NCBI GenBank assembly: GCA_026929865.2
Contig: CM049398.1
Coordinates: forward strand, 14,279,001 to 14,343,000
Source: Hyperoplus lanceolatus
Taxonomy: Eukaryota; Chordata; Actinopteri; Uranoscopiformes; Ammodytidae
Length of the DNA: 64,000 nt
Direction of reading: 5' to 3'
Shown: positions 15,639 to 27,505 of the stretch, one piece after another
How the letters are laid out: each line of letters starts with the position of its first letter
How positions within the stretch are numbered: position 1 is the stretch's first letter
Position numbers and translations under genes: made by a program
The notes under the pieces: model-generated
Database searches by the model: none
Seen by the model: only the letters and a program-made list of their open reading frames with translations
What the model was told of the DNA's origin: nothing

Positions 15639-18601
15639 TATAAGAGACGAGTACTACACTGTTTTGGCCCAGGTATACAAAGACAAGTAAGAAGTGACCA
15701 AGAGGGAAGAAATAAGGGAACTTCAGCCAGTAACACATGATGTTAATCAGTTTTCTCTTGACTAAATTTAAGACACAAGCAACCCCCACCAGTATCCTTA
15801 TTGTGTCAAGAATTAGAAAGCTGATCCACTTTCTAGCCGTAGTTTCATCACTGCTGCTGGCTGTGCAAGAAAAGTTGGCCAAGATGTATTTTTAACCAAT
15901 TTTTTAAATAATCATGTTTCCCTTAAATAATCTCTCAGACCACGAGCACACCAGGGACAGGAATATTCTCAGACTTCTCCAACATCCAGTGGCGCGATCC
16001 GATCCTTCGACCCCACCATGGGGATGATCACCTACAACGCAGAGCTAAAGTATTACTACTCCTGTGCTTATCCGCTGGAGTATCTCATTAACAACACCCA
16101 GGTGAATGTGTAAGTTGACATGTATGTGGTTTCAAATAAAAAGGCATTAACCCTTCTAACATTTCAGTTGTGCCAAGTGTGATCTAATTCCTTCCTTCCA
16201 CGTAGGTCTTCTTCCTCCATTGCTTAGAAGGAAAAGAATGGAAGTTTCGTCAGCACCCTCAGCATGTCCTTATACCAGGTGTTGCCGCACCTCTCTCACA
16301 TACTATACATAACCTCCTCGCCACCTGGCCAACATTGTAAAACTGTACCTCAACAAGATAGACCTTACGTAAGAGCTCCCTCAATGTTTTTTGCTTTGTC
16401 TTCTCTTCTGTCACCAGGACATAAATTACACCACGCTCCTCATCATGCCGCCTCTGGGATTCGAACTGAGAACAAACATCTACGTGGAGGTCGAGGCATC
16501 CAACCTGACCACACAGTATGAATCACTTACATCATATACCTTCTGCAGCTTTTCCTTTTGTCTATTATTTTAAAATAGTCCACATTTGATCTAAGTAGGA
16601 ATTGGGTAGATATGTATGCATAAATATGATCAGGATTTACAAATTACAGTTAGTAATACTGTAGTCTTTACTTTTGTCATCAAGGATCAAGTGAAGGTCA
16701 GATGTTTATATTTTAGCAGTGTTCTAGATACAGGTTCTAAAAGTCGAAAATATATTGTATGGATGGCTGCAGCATCGTAAATCTGAGTGAATGTCCATGT
16801 GTTCTAGTCTCCAACCACATGACTGTGATTTGAATTTGATACATTACAAATTTGAAGTTTCCACTTGTGTGAACTTATTATTTTCTCCACGGGTACTTTG
16901 TTCTTCTAGACCGGTGCTACGCCTCGGTGAATCCCCAGCCATTCAACTCCACCTTCTTCAATCTCTTTGTCTCCTAAGTCAGCAGAACACCTCAAAAAAA
17001 ATTTATACAAAAATTAACGAGTGAATTTCTTCCAGTCCTTCAATGAATGATAATAGGGTCTGTCCCTCGGTTCAGCAGTCAAGCTTTCCATTGAAACCTT
17101 TAGACTGCCTTCTGGTTTTCCTCTCTTTCATTCAATTTGTGCAGGACAGCTACAGTACCTCCAAAATTAAAGGGAGCCCTATAGTCGTGAATATGACTGC
17201 TTGCCTTTCTATCATCAATATGCCTGTACCTTTTATTGAAAGGTGCTCCATAGATCAGCTCACCACCGTGCTGGAGAACGGGGATAGCCAGAAGGCCCGC
17301 TTCCACTTCCCTGCATTCCGCTTCATCGAGCAACAGAATGAGACCGTCTCAACATACTATCTGCACTGTATAACCCGGCTCTGCGAGCGCAGCACCTGCA
17401 GCATGTTCAAGGTAAGGAGGCCCCTCATGCATTTCAAGCAGAAATACGCAATTCCAGCTGGATCATCAAGTCGTGACTCTCCATCTGGTTTGATCCACAG
17501 CAGTGCAACAAGAGGAGGAGTGTTGAGATCACGGGCATCCAGGAGAGCATCACTGACTCGTCCGTGCTCAGCGTGGCTATAAAGGCCAAAGCAGAGAGCC
17601 ATACGTGCCCTATTTGTCATGTTTCTATCAAACAGAGATATTTGTCGGACATTGTCAAATAAAAACCACTGAGCAGACCATGACACATAAAGACACAAAC
17701 ATCACTAAGGCGGTTTGGTATTTTGCATCAAAACTGTATGAAAATAGCATTGTTTGCACTGATGGTCTTGTTTGCTGTTACATGTAACTTATGATCACCA
17801 GACAAAAAATTAGACTGTTTCAGAAATATTCAAAAGTTCCTCGCTTAGTGTCGACAATAAGATGAAGCAACACTTGTTGATATTTCCCCTGCAGTGGAAA
17901 CATTTCTGTATTAAAGCTGGGGTACTGTCCATTCACTTTGGCACGACTTTTTTGGTGTAGACCGTGTCAGGGAGGTACCATAGGGGAGGGACCAAAGAGA
18001 ACAAGTGGAGCGGTTGAGGTATTTGGATCTGAATCTCTATCCCAACTGCCATTTTCTCCCCAAATCCTCCACCACAGCTTTAAACGGCTGGAGAAAAACA
18101 AACCAATATGGAATAAAATACATAAGAAAATAATTTAAACAGTACATGCATATTTTGCAAAAACATGTTGTGTCTACAAACGAGGCTACATTTATACAAT
18201 TTGGATATAATCTCCCTCATAATGAAATACTGCCCCTTCCTTCTTTCTTTCAGCCAATCTCTCCAAAGAACAGGGTAAGTATTTTTTAGTATACGTTATT
18301 TATTTAGCTTGATTTCAATGAGAACAACCATTCACAAGGTGTTTTACTAATTCAATTCCTTCAGAAAATTAAAGAAAATGTCTTATCTGCAGCAAACCAT
18401 AATGTTTTCTGTTTTCTGCTGGAATTAAACATCCCATGACGGTGTCACTCTCATTTGTGTGCAGCGCTGTCTGGTGGCCGGTCTGATGGCAACGGCACGT
18501 CTGTCGGCCTGGGGATTTCCGTGGCTGTCCTCATTGTGAAAGGGGTGTCAGCCATTTTGGCGGCGGCATCTTTTTATCGAAAACTGAAGTGGCTAAGCTA
18601 G

Positions 18602-18865
18602 CAGCAGCCCACTTATGTTGATGAACGGAGGTCAGCACGGGCTAGATGATGGAATGAGTTTGACAGGGTGACATTCACTTACTGGTGGAGGTGCATAATG
18701 TATGCATCTAGGACTCTGCTGTATCGAATCAAACTATTGATCAGGGCACTTAATGTTTCTTTCCAATCCTTCACAGACAGTTAGATATTATGGGAGGTGA
18801 AGTCTGAATAATGTACCTACCAAGATACACTGCATGTTAAAAGGAAGAAAAGATAGGGAGAACAT

Positions 18866-18953
<88 letters not shown>

Positions 18954-20056
18954 CGTTCCAGCATCATAGTAAAGGTATAGTATGACATTTTGGGAAATAT
19001 ACCTTTTTGCTTTCTCCAGGAAGTTACGAAATGAGAAACAGTTAAGAAATAATGTGGCACATACCTTCCTAAAACATTTTCAACAATATCGGACTATGTC
19101 TTTAACTTATAGCCGGGGCAAAGCAAAAAAAACTATTGATTCAGTTTATTGTAGAAAATATTTTTTGATTTAAGAAATCAAGCTTCTTTTTTATAAGACA
19201 CGCAGTCCATAAATAAGTTAATACATCTATGGATGAATTACAAACATGAATGATGGATTGCACACTTTGTAACAATTTCTAATTACGTTTTGATAGTTTC
19301 ACAAGCAACATGGGAGATATTGTGCATGCCAGGTCTGACATATGAAGAGACAAATGTTTAATTGATTCAATTCTAGACGCAAAATGACTGTACCACTACC
19401 CTCCTGTTGGTCATACAGACTACAGTACATGTATTAATTTTTCATCATCCTCATCATCATCACCATTTGTTATTATTCGCAGAATTGCTTTTTTAAATGT
19501 TGTATTCAAGCACACATTTAATCATGGGATTCTACCTAGTTTAAATACATGTAATAATGTATAACCTCCTCTGGCAAAAAAAAGTTTGTATATTTCTACA
19601 AAGCCAATGATTGTATTTCTTGTGCCATTCTCCCCCTGTCCATGCATGCGTTGTTAATACAATTAAAGCTTGCAAGATGTAAAAACAAGAAGCTTTTGCG
19701 CTGCACTCTGGGAATTTAAAGGAAATGAAAAGGATTAATTCATCAATCTGAGTGTAACTGGCACTCACACTTACTGTTTTATAACTGGAGGAATGTAGAT
19801 TGTGCCAAAAGTAGAACTGTTCAATATGAATATTATCATTTGTACTTTCCGTAGTTTCCTTCGGTTTGACGTTTGATGTCCCTTGCTTTGGTAGCACATT
19901 TGATAAAATAAAGTTTGTGTTGAGGTTTCTGGAATGATATTTCTGTAATGGTCCTCCACTAGAGGGTGTATAATCACCATTTGTTTAATCATATTTTTTA
20001 AGGCTGCATGGTGCAACAACTTTACCTGTCCACAGTGCCATCCATTTGTAGTCATG
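18602..20056. other. Intergenic stretch, no gene seen
   Basis: Apart from the AAAG microsatellite and a short fragment of the dispersed repeat near 18975-19030 ('GACATTTTGGGAAATATACC'), I see only unassigned AT-rich DNA. A small run of CAT repeats lies at 19443-19464. Confidence 0.35.
18866..18952. repeat. AAAG microsatellite
   Basis: About 21 nearly perfect AAAG units. On the minus strand it gives a low-complexity Phe/Leu/Ser open frame that is not a gene. Confidence 0.97.
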
Positions 20057-21500
20057 AGCCCCTTTTACACAGAGATTGCAGCATATTGACGGAACAACAT
20101 CACTCCAAAATGCCGGCTTTGTTTGCTTCTGTGTTATTTACACAGAACCAAGCAACGCCGGCCTGCTGGCGCATCAGTAGCCCCTTTTACACAGCGTTCC
20201 GGAATGAAAGAGGTGCTTGTAAACAGCGTCAGGTGTGACATAAACATTTAGTGCCGCGCCGGTCAGATGCTTTACAACAACAACATTGGTTGGTGAATTG
20301 AGAGCAGAAGTGCTGGAGCTTGCAGTAAGAGGGCCGTATTGACAGACCGCTGTCAAGGGTATAATGACCGTTGCTAAGGATCTACGTCATAGTTTTGATG
20401 GATAGACGTCCACAAACAGGGCTACTACTCGTTCAGAAAACAATGGAATACTTTTTCAACATGTCTTTGCATGTATCAGGAGAGCAGGGAACACAGGAGT
20501 CATGGTTAATGTCCGACAGGAATCCAGTCAAGACGACGTGAGTATGTTTGGCTTCATATTGACAGTTAGACAGTAACTTCAGGCTGCAGCCCGCAATGTA
20601 AATGTTCCGCAGTAATTTTCTCTGTGAATTGTGTTATTTATGTTGGGGGATAATGCTTTGTTAGCTAGATGGAGCTCGTGTTAAACATATTGGCCGATTA
20701 GAATTATTATTTGTAGAGTGGGCGAGTCTTGAGTTGTGTTAGCAAAACAGTAGTTCTGTGGCCCGTTCGCTATACTTTATCCCTTACTTAGCCTAGCCTA
20801 GCTTTCCCATTGTACAACTTCTCGGGGGCGGACGTTCATTCCGACATGCTGCCACTCCGACAATTGACTTCTTGTTGTCGCAAAGGCGGCACTTTATTTA
20901 ATTAAAAAGGGGTCGCGACTCCGAAATTTTAAGTTTCCTTTGTCGATAAGAAACGGCCCATCATTCCGACAAGCGATTCCTTCTGTGTCGCCGGTCATAT
21001 CGCCTCTGCCTCTGTGTCGCTGTTCAATTAAAGGTGCTGATTTCAAGGTGCAGGTGTAGCTTTTGGGTGCTTCATAAATGCGTCTGTTTCGCTGTTCAGT
21101 TCATCCTAGGCCTACTAATGAAAGAAGCAAACGTAGGTCTAATGGACACTGTGCTTTTTTCCCCCCCTTCAAATATTTATATCCTAAAATACAACTCATA
21201 GGCTAGCCTATTTGCATTTGATTAAAACCAAACAGGACTCGCTTTGATTTTCTAAGAAACACCCAGGGGCTCAAAAAATAAAACAATATATAGCCTAGTG
21301 ATTTTGCTCTACGTTGCACCCAGCGCGAGCGCAACGCCAATACATTATTTCATTGCGTGTTTTATTACGCACATATCTGAAATCATTGAGAATTAAGCAT
21401 TTCCCACCCCGGCTATTAGCCAACTGCAAGTATGCCATGATGTCTCCGTCAAATGATGACTCGGGCTAACTGTGCCAACTAGGACCACGAGATCATAGGC

Positions 21501-21737
21501 TACAGTATGTCACTAAAGTAAGTACACCCTTCACATTTCCGCAAATATTTTATGATATCTTTTCATTGGGAAAAAATTAAGAACTTACACTTTGATACAA
21601 TGTAAAGTAGTCTATAGTCTAAACTGAGTACTTTACATTGTATCAAAGTGTAAGTTCTTAATTTTTTTCCAATGAAAAGATATCATAAAATATTTGCGGA
21701 AATGTGAGGGGTGTACTTACTTTCGTTGCATACTGTA
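21501..21737. mobile_element. Tc1/mariner-type hairpin MITE
   Basis: The two halves are almost perfect inverted repeats about 105 bases long, around a short loop near 21612-21628. The ends read TACAGTATGTCACTAAAGTA and, reversed, TACAGTATGCAACGAAAGTA, so TA dinucleotides bound it. The terminal sequence, with a GTACACCC-type block and the phrase AAAAGATATCATAAAATATT, resembles a Tc1/mariner family common in fish. It has no coding capacity and should fold into a strong hairpin if transcribed. Confidence 0.85.
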
Positions 21738-21762
21738 TGTCACATGATCATTTATTAAGGCC

Positions 21763-21769
<7 letters not shown>

Positions 21770-21800
<31 letters not shown>
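21770..21800. repeat. TA microsatellite
   Basis: About 15 TA units, just right of the mariner-type hairpin. Confidence 0.9.
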
Positions 21801-21801
<1 letters not shown>

Positions 21802-21960
21802 CCTAGGCCTATATATTAGACCTATATCTGTGTGATGGCAGGGTCGCCGTGCGCGAAGCCAGACGGTTTATATTAATGCCGAAGTGCGTCTGTCAAAAAA
21901 CTGACTGTCCCACAAGCATCGGGATGAAATAGTCTCCGTGCGTTTTTCTGACCAAATAAT

Positions 21961-22071
<111 letters not shown>

Positions 22072-23329
22072 CAGTCTCAAGACAAAGACAAGACAGACGG
22101 ATGCATAGCCTACTACCGACGTTATTTCAGTGATGGTTCCCTGGGCCTAGAACCATCATTTCACGCCTTGTGATTTAATTTTCGTTGCTCTACAGTATTT
22201 CGTATATTATTTTGTTGAAAATATTCATGTTTGGCGGGAAATTGGCGCAGAAAACCGTCATTGTAAAATAGTGTAGGCCTAAACAATCGCCTGCCATTAT
22301 TTGCGCTGGGCGCTTATTCAGCAAAACGGTTTTCCAGTCGCTTAAAAAAACGAGGCGGCTATCTACATAGTTGGGGAAATAGGCTACAGGAAAAATTATT
22401 CTGTCGGAATGGCGGTACGAAAGTGTGTCGTAGTGGGGGGCTGGAGGAATGGAAGTACGTCGGAGTGGAGGGATGGAGGAAAGAGGGGCTGTCGGAGTGG
22501 GGGCCTGTCGGACTGTCAGCATGCACCCCAACTTCTCCTGGGCAGAAATAGACTCATACACTCTGCAAAATGAAGCGCGGGGGTTTGGATTGAGCAACGG
22601 ACCTTATGATCAACTAGATTATACGCCGTTCCTTTTATTTGGTGATTTTTACGGGACATCAGGCCGCCGTGATTAATGTTAAACACACGTCCTTCAACTG
22701 CTAACATGGTCGCATGTTTAGAACGCAGGCTATGGAACGTCAAACGCCCCCCTGTTCCGCAACAACAAGCTGGCCGCTTTTAAACAGAGAGGCGGAACTG
22801 ATTGTGTAGGGAATCTTACTACCCCCCGAGGTAGTAAAATTCTCGGAACAATCTCTCGCACCTTTCTTCTCTCGTTCTGCAACGGTCGCATTTAAACAGC
22901 AGGGCGGAGGGCCGAAAGGCCGGCATATTCCCTGCTTTCACTGGCTGTGTAAAAGGGGCTATGGATAGGTTTTCTATGTCAATTTAAAAATGTTGAGTAA
23001 ATTAGGATTAGAGGACCGTTTTATTGCCCACAAAGCTTATTTTTCTTCATATCAGCTTTAGGGTGTTTACAAGCTGCCTATATTTCGAGTTTATGTGCTG
23101 GTCATGGTAGGGCGAAAGTGACCCACTACAGAAAGAGAGATGTCGCTTCTTGAACACAATAAAAAGAGCAAGCCAACAAAATCAGCGTGTGGCTTGACAA
23201 ACGATCTAATTACAAGCTCCTCTGTTGTTAAGTAGGCCATGACAAGCTCCGTGACAAGACGACCCACTTTGAGACATGAGGGCGGATAAATCAGCTGAGC
23301 TGGAAGGTGGTGCTCCATTAGGACTGTGC

Positions 23330-23555
23330 TAGTCTCGCAAAGCCAGACCAAACTACAGCAAGTAGTATGGTCTGGAAGCACTCCGTTTAGAGCCGTCTAT
23401 TCGGGGGGAAACTGGGCTGGCCTGTTTTTATTTATTTAAACCAATCACAATCATCTACGGCGGGGCTAACCCCGGGAAGCAGCCAATGGAGGCGTAGCGT
23501 TGTTTGCCGACGCCAGCGCTTAATAGACGCTGGCGGGAGTGGTCAAGCCAGACTA
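23330..23555. mobile_element. 226-bp non-autonomous DNA element with 9-bp target duplication
   Basis: GGACTGTGC at 23321-23329 is repeated exactly at 23556-23564. Between them the ends are imperfect inverted repeats: TAGTCTCGCAAAGCCAGACC on the left, TAGTCTGGCTTGACCAC when the right is reversed. An internal small palindrome (CGCCAGCG ... CGCTGGCG) lies at about 23511-23535. A 9-bp duplication would fit a Mutator-like element; an 8-bp reading would fit hAT. It is non-coding. Confidence 0.75.
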
Positions 23556-24429
23556 GGACTGTGCTAACTGTATGTTTGGGACAAATCCCCCTTTTATGAG
23601 TTCCATGTAATTGAATTAAACCAACAGGGATGAACGCATTCTCTGTGGCTCTCTTATGTTGAAGACATTAACCTTTGGATTCAGCTGCTTTGCCCTCTAT
23701 AATGTTAATGGTCGTGGGGGGAACCAACATATAAAGCAGCTGCAAATCCATAATGCACTTGCTGCTTATGTTATTCTTAACAGCGCATATTTTACTATGC
23801 ATTAACATATTAAAAGTCATCTCGTGTTGTGGTTACATCACTGTATGCAGCATTTGCATTGCTGCCATTAAAACTGTTCTCTGCAACAGACATGCAATCT
23901 CTGTGAGGATGGATTTTGTGTTCTTTTTTCCATTTTGGGTGGTGTTTTGTCTTCAACTGAAATCATAATTTTCCCGCCATTTCAATTCTAATCAATATGC
24001 ATATGAGTCTGTCTTCAGCTATACATTTAGTTTAGTAGACAGCCAAATCATGAACAATCCATGGAGCAGTTGTAATTTAGGGCAGGCATATGAACATGAA
24101 GACGGTAGGAATATAATGACTGTATAAACAGTGACAGAGTTGTGCTCACGGGCTGATGTGATGAGATAATAAGCTACAAAAATAAGAAAAAAGGGGGATG
24201 GATTCTTGCAGGTAAAACTTTACAAAATTAGGACTGCACTGGACTGCTGAGCAGCTGAAGTCATGCTGGAAGGTCCAGGTATTTCATTAACCTTCTGTAA
24301 TGAGACAGTAACGCTGGGAAACTGGGCAAAAGTGTAATTTAATCTTCATGTCATATCAAAGGAACCAAAATAAGTTCTACACCGTTTCTTTGCTACATCC
24401 TGAATATATTTATGGGGGGGGGGGGGGAT

Positions 24430-24620
24430 TAACATTTAAGGAAATACAGTTAATTGGATTTGTGCAGAGAGTTAGACGAGAAGAGAGGATCAACACTATC
24501 TGTCTTTTAGCTGAGCAAACACCTAAGCCTGAGCAACTGTTAATTTAGCATAGCATACTATCTAGAAACAGTGGCAACAGCTCGCCTTGCTCTGTCTGAA
24601 GGAAACAATGTCCACCTACC
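24430..24620 (+). repeat. Dispersed teleost repeat
   Basis: It contains the phrases GCAGAGAGTTAGACGAGAAG, GATCAACACTATCTGTC and CCACCTACCAGCA, separated by short divergent runs. Related pieces lie at 7700-7790, 8940-9060 and about 18975-19030. It resembles a high-copy repeat of fish introns and intergenic DNA. It has no coding capacity. Confidence 0.5.
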
Positions 24621-25782
24621 AGCAACTCTAAAGAACATATATATGCCGACATCCAAGTTGTTGTAATTACACCTGGAAAGTCAGACTTTTCAGAAATGCC
24701 TGTTTTAATTGCTGCTTAAAAATATACTGCCTAGTGCCTGTAAAACAAGCAAATGTGTGTTGTGTGTTGTTTCATGAAAACCTGAATTGAAAGGGTTCGC
24801 TGACATCCATCCCATGTAGCATGAACGATGTGCCAGGCTAAGCAGTTTTCCTGCTTCCACGGACATTATGCTAATGTAAGCTAACCTCCTCCTAACCCAA
24901 ATTCTCACCAAGCTAACAATTATATTTCCTAAAATTTCAAACTATTCCTATTTTGCCCCCATTAGAAAATCCAAAGCAGAGCAATACTGGAGCAGGCAAA
25001 GAAATCCTACCTGTTCAGCAAAGACTTGACGAGCTAGCACCATTCAGCAGCTGGTGTTTATGTGATACAATATGAATGCAGCATATGCCCAAGTGTAGTT
25101 GCATCAGAAGTGTATTTGGACTGTGCGAGTTAGTGTTGGTCCAATTAGTGTTGAGAGTGGGAATGGACAAGGGTGAATGTAGGACACCAGAACACACTGT
25201 TAAGCCTTCAGGGGGTGTTGTGGGATGAATTCAACAAACACTTATGGTGGTGCCCCACTTGGCAATACATGTCTAACAAAGGAAGATTATTTCCAATCAT
25301 TGATCACTGTAAAATGTAAGGCAAAGGAAGGGAAGAAAGTCTGAGCCTATCATGAAAACAGTATGATTGGCATGTAGCTTTGAGCCTAGAGTGTGTATGT
25401 AAAAGCATGAACCTCCAATTAGCTAAGTTTTTTTTTTCTTAGTAGTAAGTTAAGCACGTCTTACTGTTTGTGGACATTCAAAATCAGACTTCTAGCTTTT
25501 GAAAGAAAGGTGTACTGGTATAATTTAGAGTAAACTTAGAGCCAACCAAATTCCAGCGAGTTCAGCCCAGTTAAATGTCCACATTTAAGAAACACATTTG
25601 AATGAGGGCAAATAAAGTGTGAGACATGACATATGAGACACATGAGACATGAGCAGGGGCGCCGCCAGAGATTTTGGGCCCCATGAAAAGATATCACTCT
25701 GGGCCCCCAACCAGGCCACGCCAAGCAAATGCAATGTTCTGTAACGGAACGTCCAGAACCCAACAGACCCATTGAAGCTTAA

Positions 25783-25855
25783 GATACCTAAACTACCTAT
25801 AACTCTATTCATACAGGTGAGATACCTAAACTACCTATAACTCTATTCATACAGG
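25783..25855 (+). repeat. Exact 35-bp tandem duplication
   Basis: The 35 bases at 25783-25817 are repeated without change at 25821-25855, with TGA between them (period 38). It lies inside the hAT-type element. The identity of the two units indicates a recent duplication. Confidence 0.9.
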
Positions 25856-26277
25856 CGTGCACCTATGTTGAAGTCCAGTACTAAAGGCCTACAATACACT
25901 GACACTGAGCTGTTAAAATACAACACTGTGCAAATGTTCAACATTCTGCAGACAATTCTCTATACGATGCAAGGTTAATATTCTGGAAAACAAATCTGCT
26001 ACAGGCCATCTCTTATGGTGAAAATCACATTTTATTTTTTCAATTCTCAAATGAAAAAAATCTCAACATCAATTGTGGTGTCAATGTACGTAATATAACT
26101 CTTTAAATTAACAAATTGCGTCATCTACATGAATATCAAAAAGACATACTGTCGCCCTTTAATTCATCTATCTTTCTTTCGTTCCTCTCTTTTCGCTTTT
26201 GATATACTGACTTTTGTCGCTGAGACATGATTCAATCATCCCCGTTAATCACTCTCGATAGTGGCACGGGATGCGGA

Positions 26278-27222
26278 TAGGGTTGCCACCTTGGATTTAG
26301 GAAAAAAAGGGACACTTGATGTTTGGGGCAGAGGGCTCGGCCATTATTAGGCTACCAGTTCAGTGTAATGACCTATAATAACCATAAACACCAACAGTGC
26401 TTTTTACAGTAGGATATATAAGGAGACTGAGGTGGGAACCCTGGACCTTGTAGGGGAGTCCGGGGGAGCATTCCCCCGGAAGGAAAAAATGCAACCTTTT
26501 AAAGTAAAATTCATCAATCTGGTGCACTTTGAGAAGAAAATTGCATGCAACCAGTCCCAGGGGCTCAGAGGGGCCAGAAATACTGATAACTTTCAATGTC
26601 GCATTGTCAAAGAGCTCAGTCATTCATGTCAATAACCGGGTCTAAAAAAAGGAATCGCCTAAAATAAGGAAATAAATCATCATGGCCCCTCAACTAGTAG
26701 GTGAGAAATAGAAAAGCAAGTGCAAAACAAAAGCATTACGTATTAGCTCTGTCTTAGGGGCTTCATGAGGGGCTTTGAAGGCCCCCTCACACATGCAGTA
26801 ATAAGCTTTCTATGTGTGAATTCTTTACTGTTCATAAAAAAGTAGCTATCCACCCTCTGGGCCCATTATCTCATAATCCGTCTATGAACCAAATGGTTTC
26901 CACAATATTTTTTTTTATTTTCGCGGGGAGCAAGCATTATTTATCTAAAAAAAAAAAAAAAAGTGGGAGCCCCCCACACTGGGTCTTGACCTTGAAACGG
27001 GCCCCGAGATCGTTGAGACCGCCCCTGCCCGCTTGTCGTGCCGCTTGTCTCTGCCCGGCCCCGCTTGCCTCTTCATTGAGAATTAGTTGGCGCAACAAAC
27101 GCCTTGGCCCGTGTGAAACGGCCTTAACTACTGAACGAAGGAAATCAAATGAGATTTTGGCATTTCCCCCCCAAAAAACTGGACAAATTGTGCTGGTGAA
27201 AAACGGGACGGGTGGCAACACT
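26278..27222. mobile_element. Probable nested element with GTTGCCACC ends
   Basis: GGGTTGCCACC near 26280 is matched in inverse by GGTGGCAACACT near 27211-27222. GGGAC-rich motifs follow inside both ends (AAAAAGGGACAC on the left, AAAAACGGGACG on the right, same strand). This fits a smaller DNA element inserted into the hAT-type element. A long A run lies at 26947-26962. The boundaries and family are uncertain, and there is no coding domain. Confidence 0.4.
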
Positions 27223-27505
27223 ATGCAGAGCTGTTTGAAAATCGGACCAAACCATTACTTCTAAATACAGGGGGGTGTACAGAGTTTTGAAATTGTTACT
27301 TTTTGTCAGAAAACTTTTAAATGAACCATTCATTTTATTTGTTTCACGTTAGATACAATGTTTTATTAATGGAGAGTATTGATTAAAGATTTTGTATTGA
27401 TTTTTTTTTAAATCCTTAAGTTCTAATATTTTTGGGCCCCTGCCAGTCACGGGCCCTTAGAATCGTCCTAACCTTTCACCCCATTACGGCGCCCCTGGAC
27501 ATGAG

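Larger units (their letters stand above)
11380..15640 (+). mobile_element. Nearly full-length L2-type non-LTR retrotransposon
   Basis: It lies in intron 2 of the tandem ZPLD1-like copy, in the same orientation. It contains ORF1 (esterase-like), ORF2 (endonuclease and reverse transcriptase), a short 3' UTR and a terminal CTTGC tandem repeat at 15618-15638. Short terminal repeats in place of a poly(A) tail are usual for L2/CR1-group elements. The 5' boundary is approximate: the host exon ends at 11364 and ORF1 starts at 11428, so the 5' UTR is very short or truncated. I could not identify a target duplication. Only a few lesions are present, so the insertion is fairly young compared with the surrounding pseudogene. 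Confidence 0.88.
10609..18601 (+). pseudogene. Tandem ZPLD1-like copy, disrupted
   Basis: Ten exon-like blocks follow zpld1 order: 10609-10705, 11147-11364, 15939-16109, 16206-16278, 16418-16515, 16893-16973, 17243-17411, about 17501-17580, 18254-18274 and 18465-18601. Blocks 4, 5 and 6 have exactly the lengths of zpld1 exons 4, 5 and 6 (73, 98 and 81 bases). The first encodes a signal peptide; later ones encode recognisable ZP pieces (SCAYPLEYLINNTQ, LLDRCYASVNPQ, TTVLENGDSQKARFHF); the last encodes a hydrophobic segment with a lysine inside it and a TAG stop. Lesions: a one-base frameshift near 15990, an in-frame TAG at 16225-16227, acceptors reading AT at 11145-11146 and GG at 16891-16892, a donor reading CT at 16974, and no clear donor for block 8. 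Sequence similarity to zpld1 is moderate, so this is an old paralogue, now probably dead. An alternative splice form that avoids all these lesions looks unlikely. Confidence 0.85.
22964..25645. other. Intergenic stretch with small repeats, no gene seen
   Basis: It holds the 226-bp element at 23330-23555, a run of about 15 G at 24413-24427 and the dispersed repeat at 24430-24620. I find no exon with splice context. A GAGACATGAGACATGAG-like short direct repeat at the right edge is the target of the hAT element. Confidence 0.35.
25654..27497. mobile_element. hAT-type non-autonomous transposon with perfect 8-bp target duplication
   Basis: GACATGAG at 25646-25653 recurs at 27498-27505. The element begins CAGGGGCGCCGCCAGAGATT and ends in GGCGCCCCTG, giving inverted CAGGGGCGCC termini. 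An 8-bp duplication and a CAGGG-type start are the signature of hAT elements. The GGGCCC-rich subterminal parts also oppose each other (25676-25710 against 27432-27456). No transposase domain is recognisable in its 1,844 bp. A 38-bp-period duplication and a smaller nested element lie inside. Confidence 0.88.

Noticed and set aside
10609..18601. Functional second zpld1 gene
   Set aside because: A frameshift, an in-frame stop and several lost splice sites would all have to be bypassed at once.
18788..19060. Minus-strand frame with repeated FLSF units
   Set aside because: It is the AAAG microsatellite read as codons.
26812..27264. 150-codon plus-strand open frame
   Set aside because: It lies inside the nested part of the hAT-type element, crosses a long A run and has no transposase signature.
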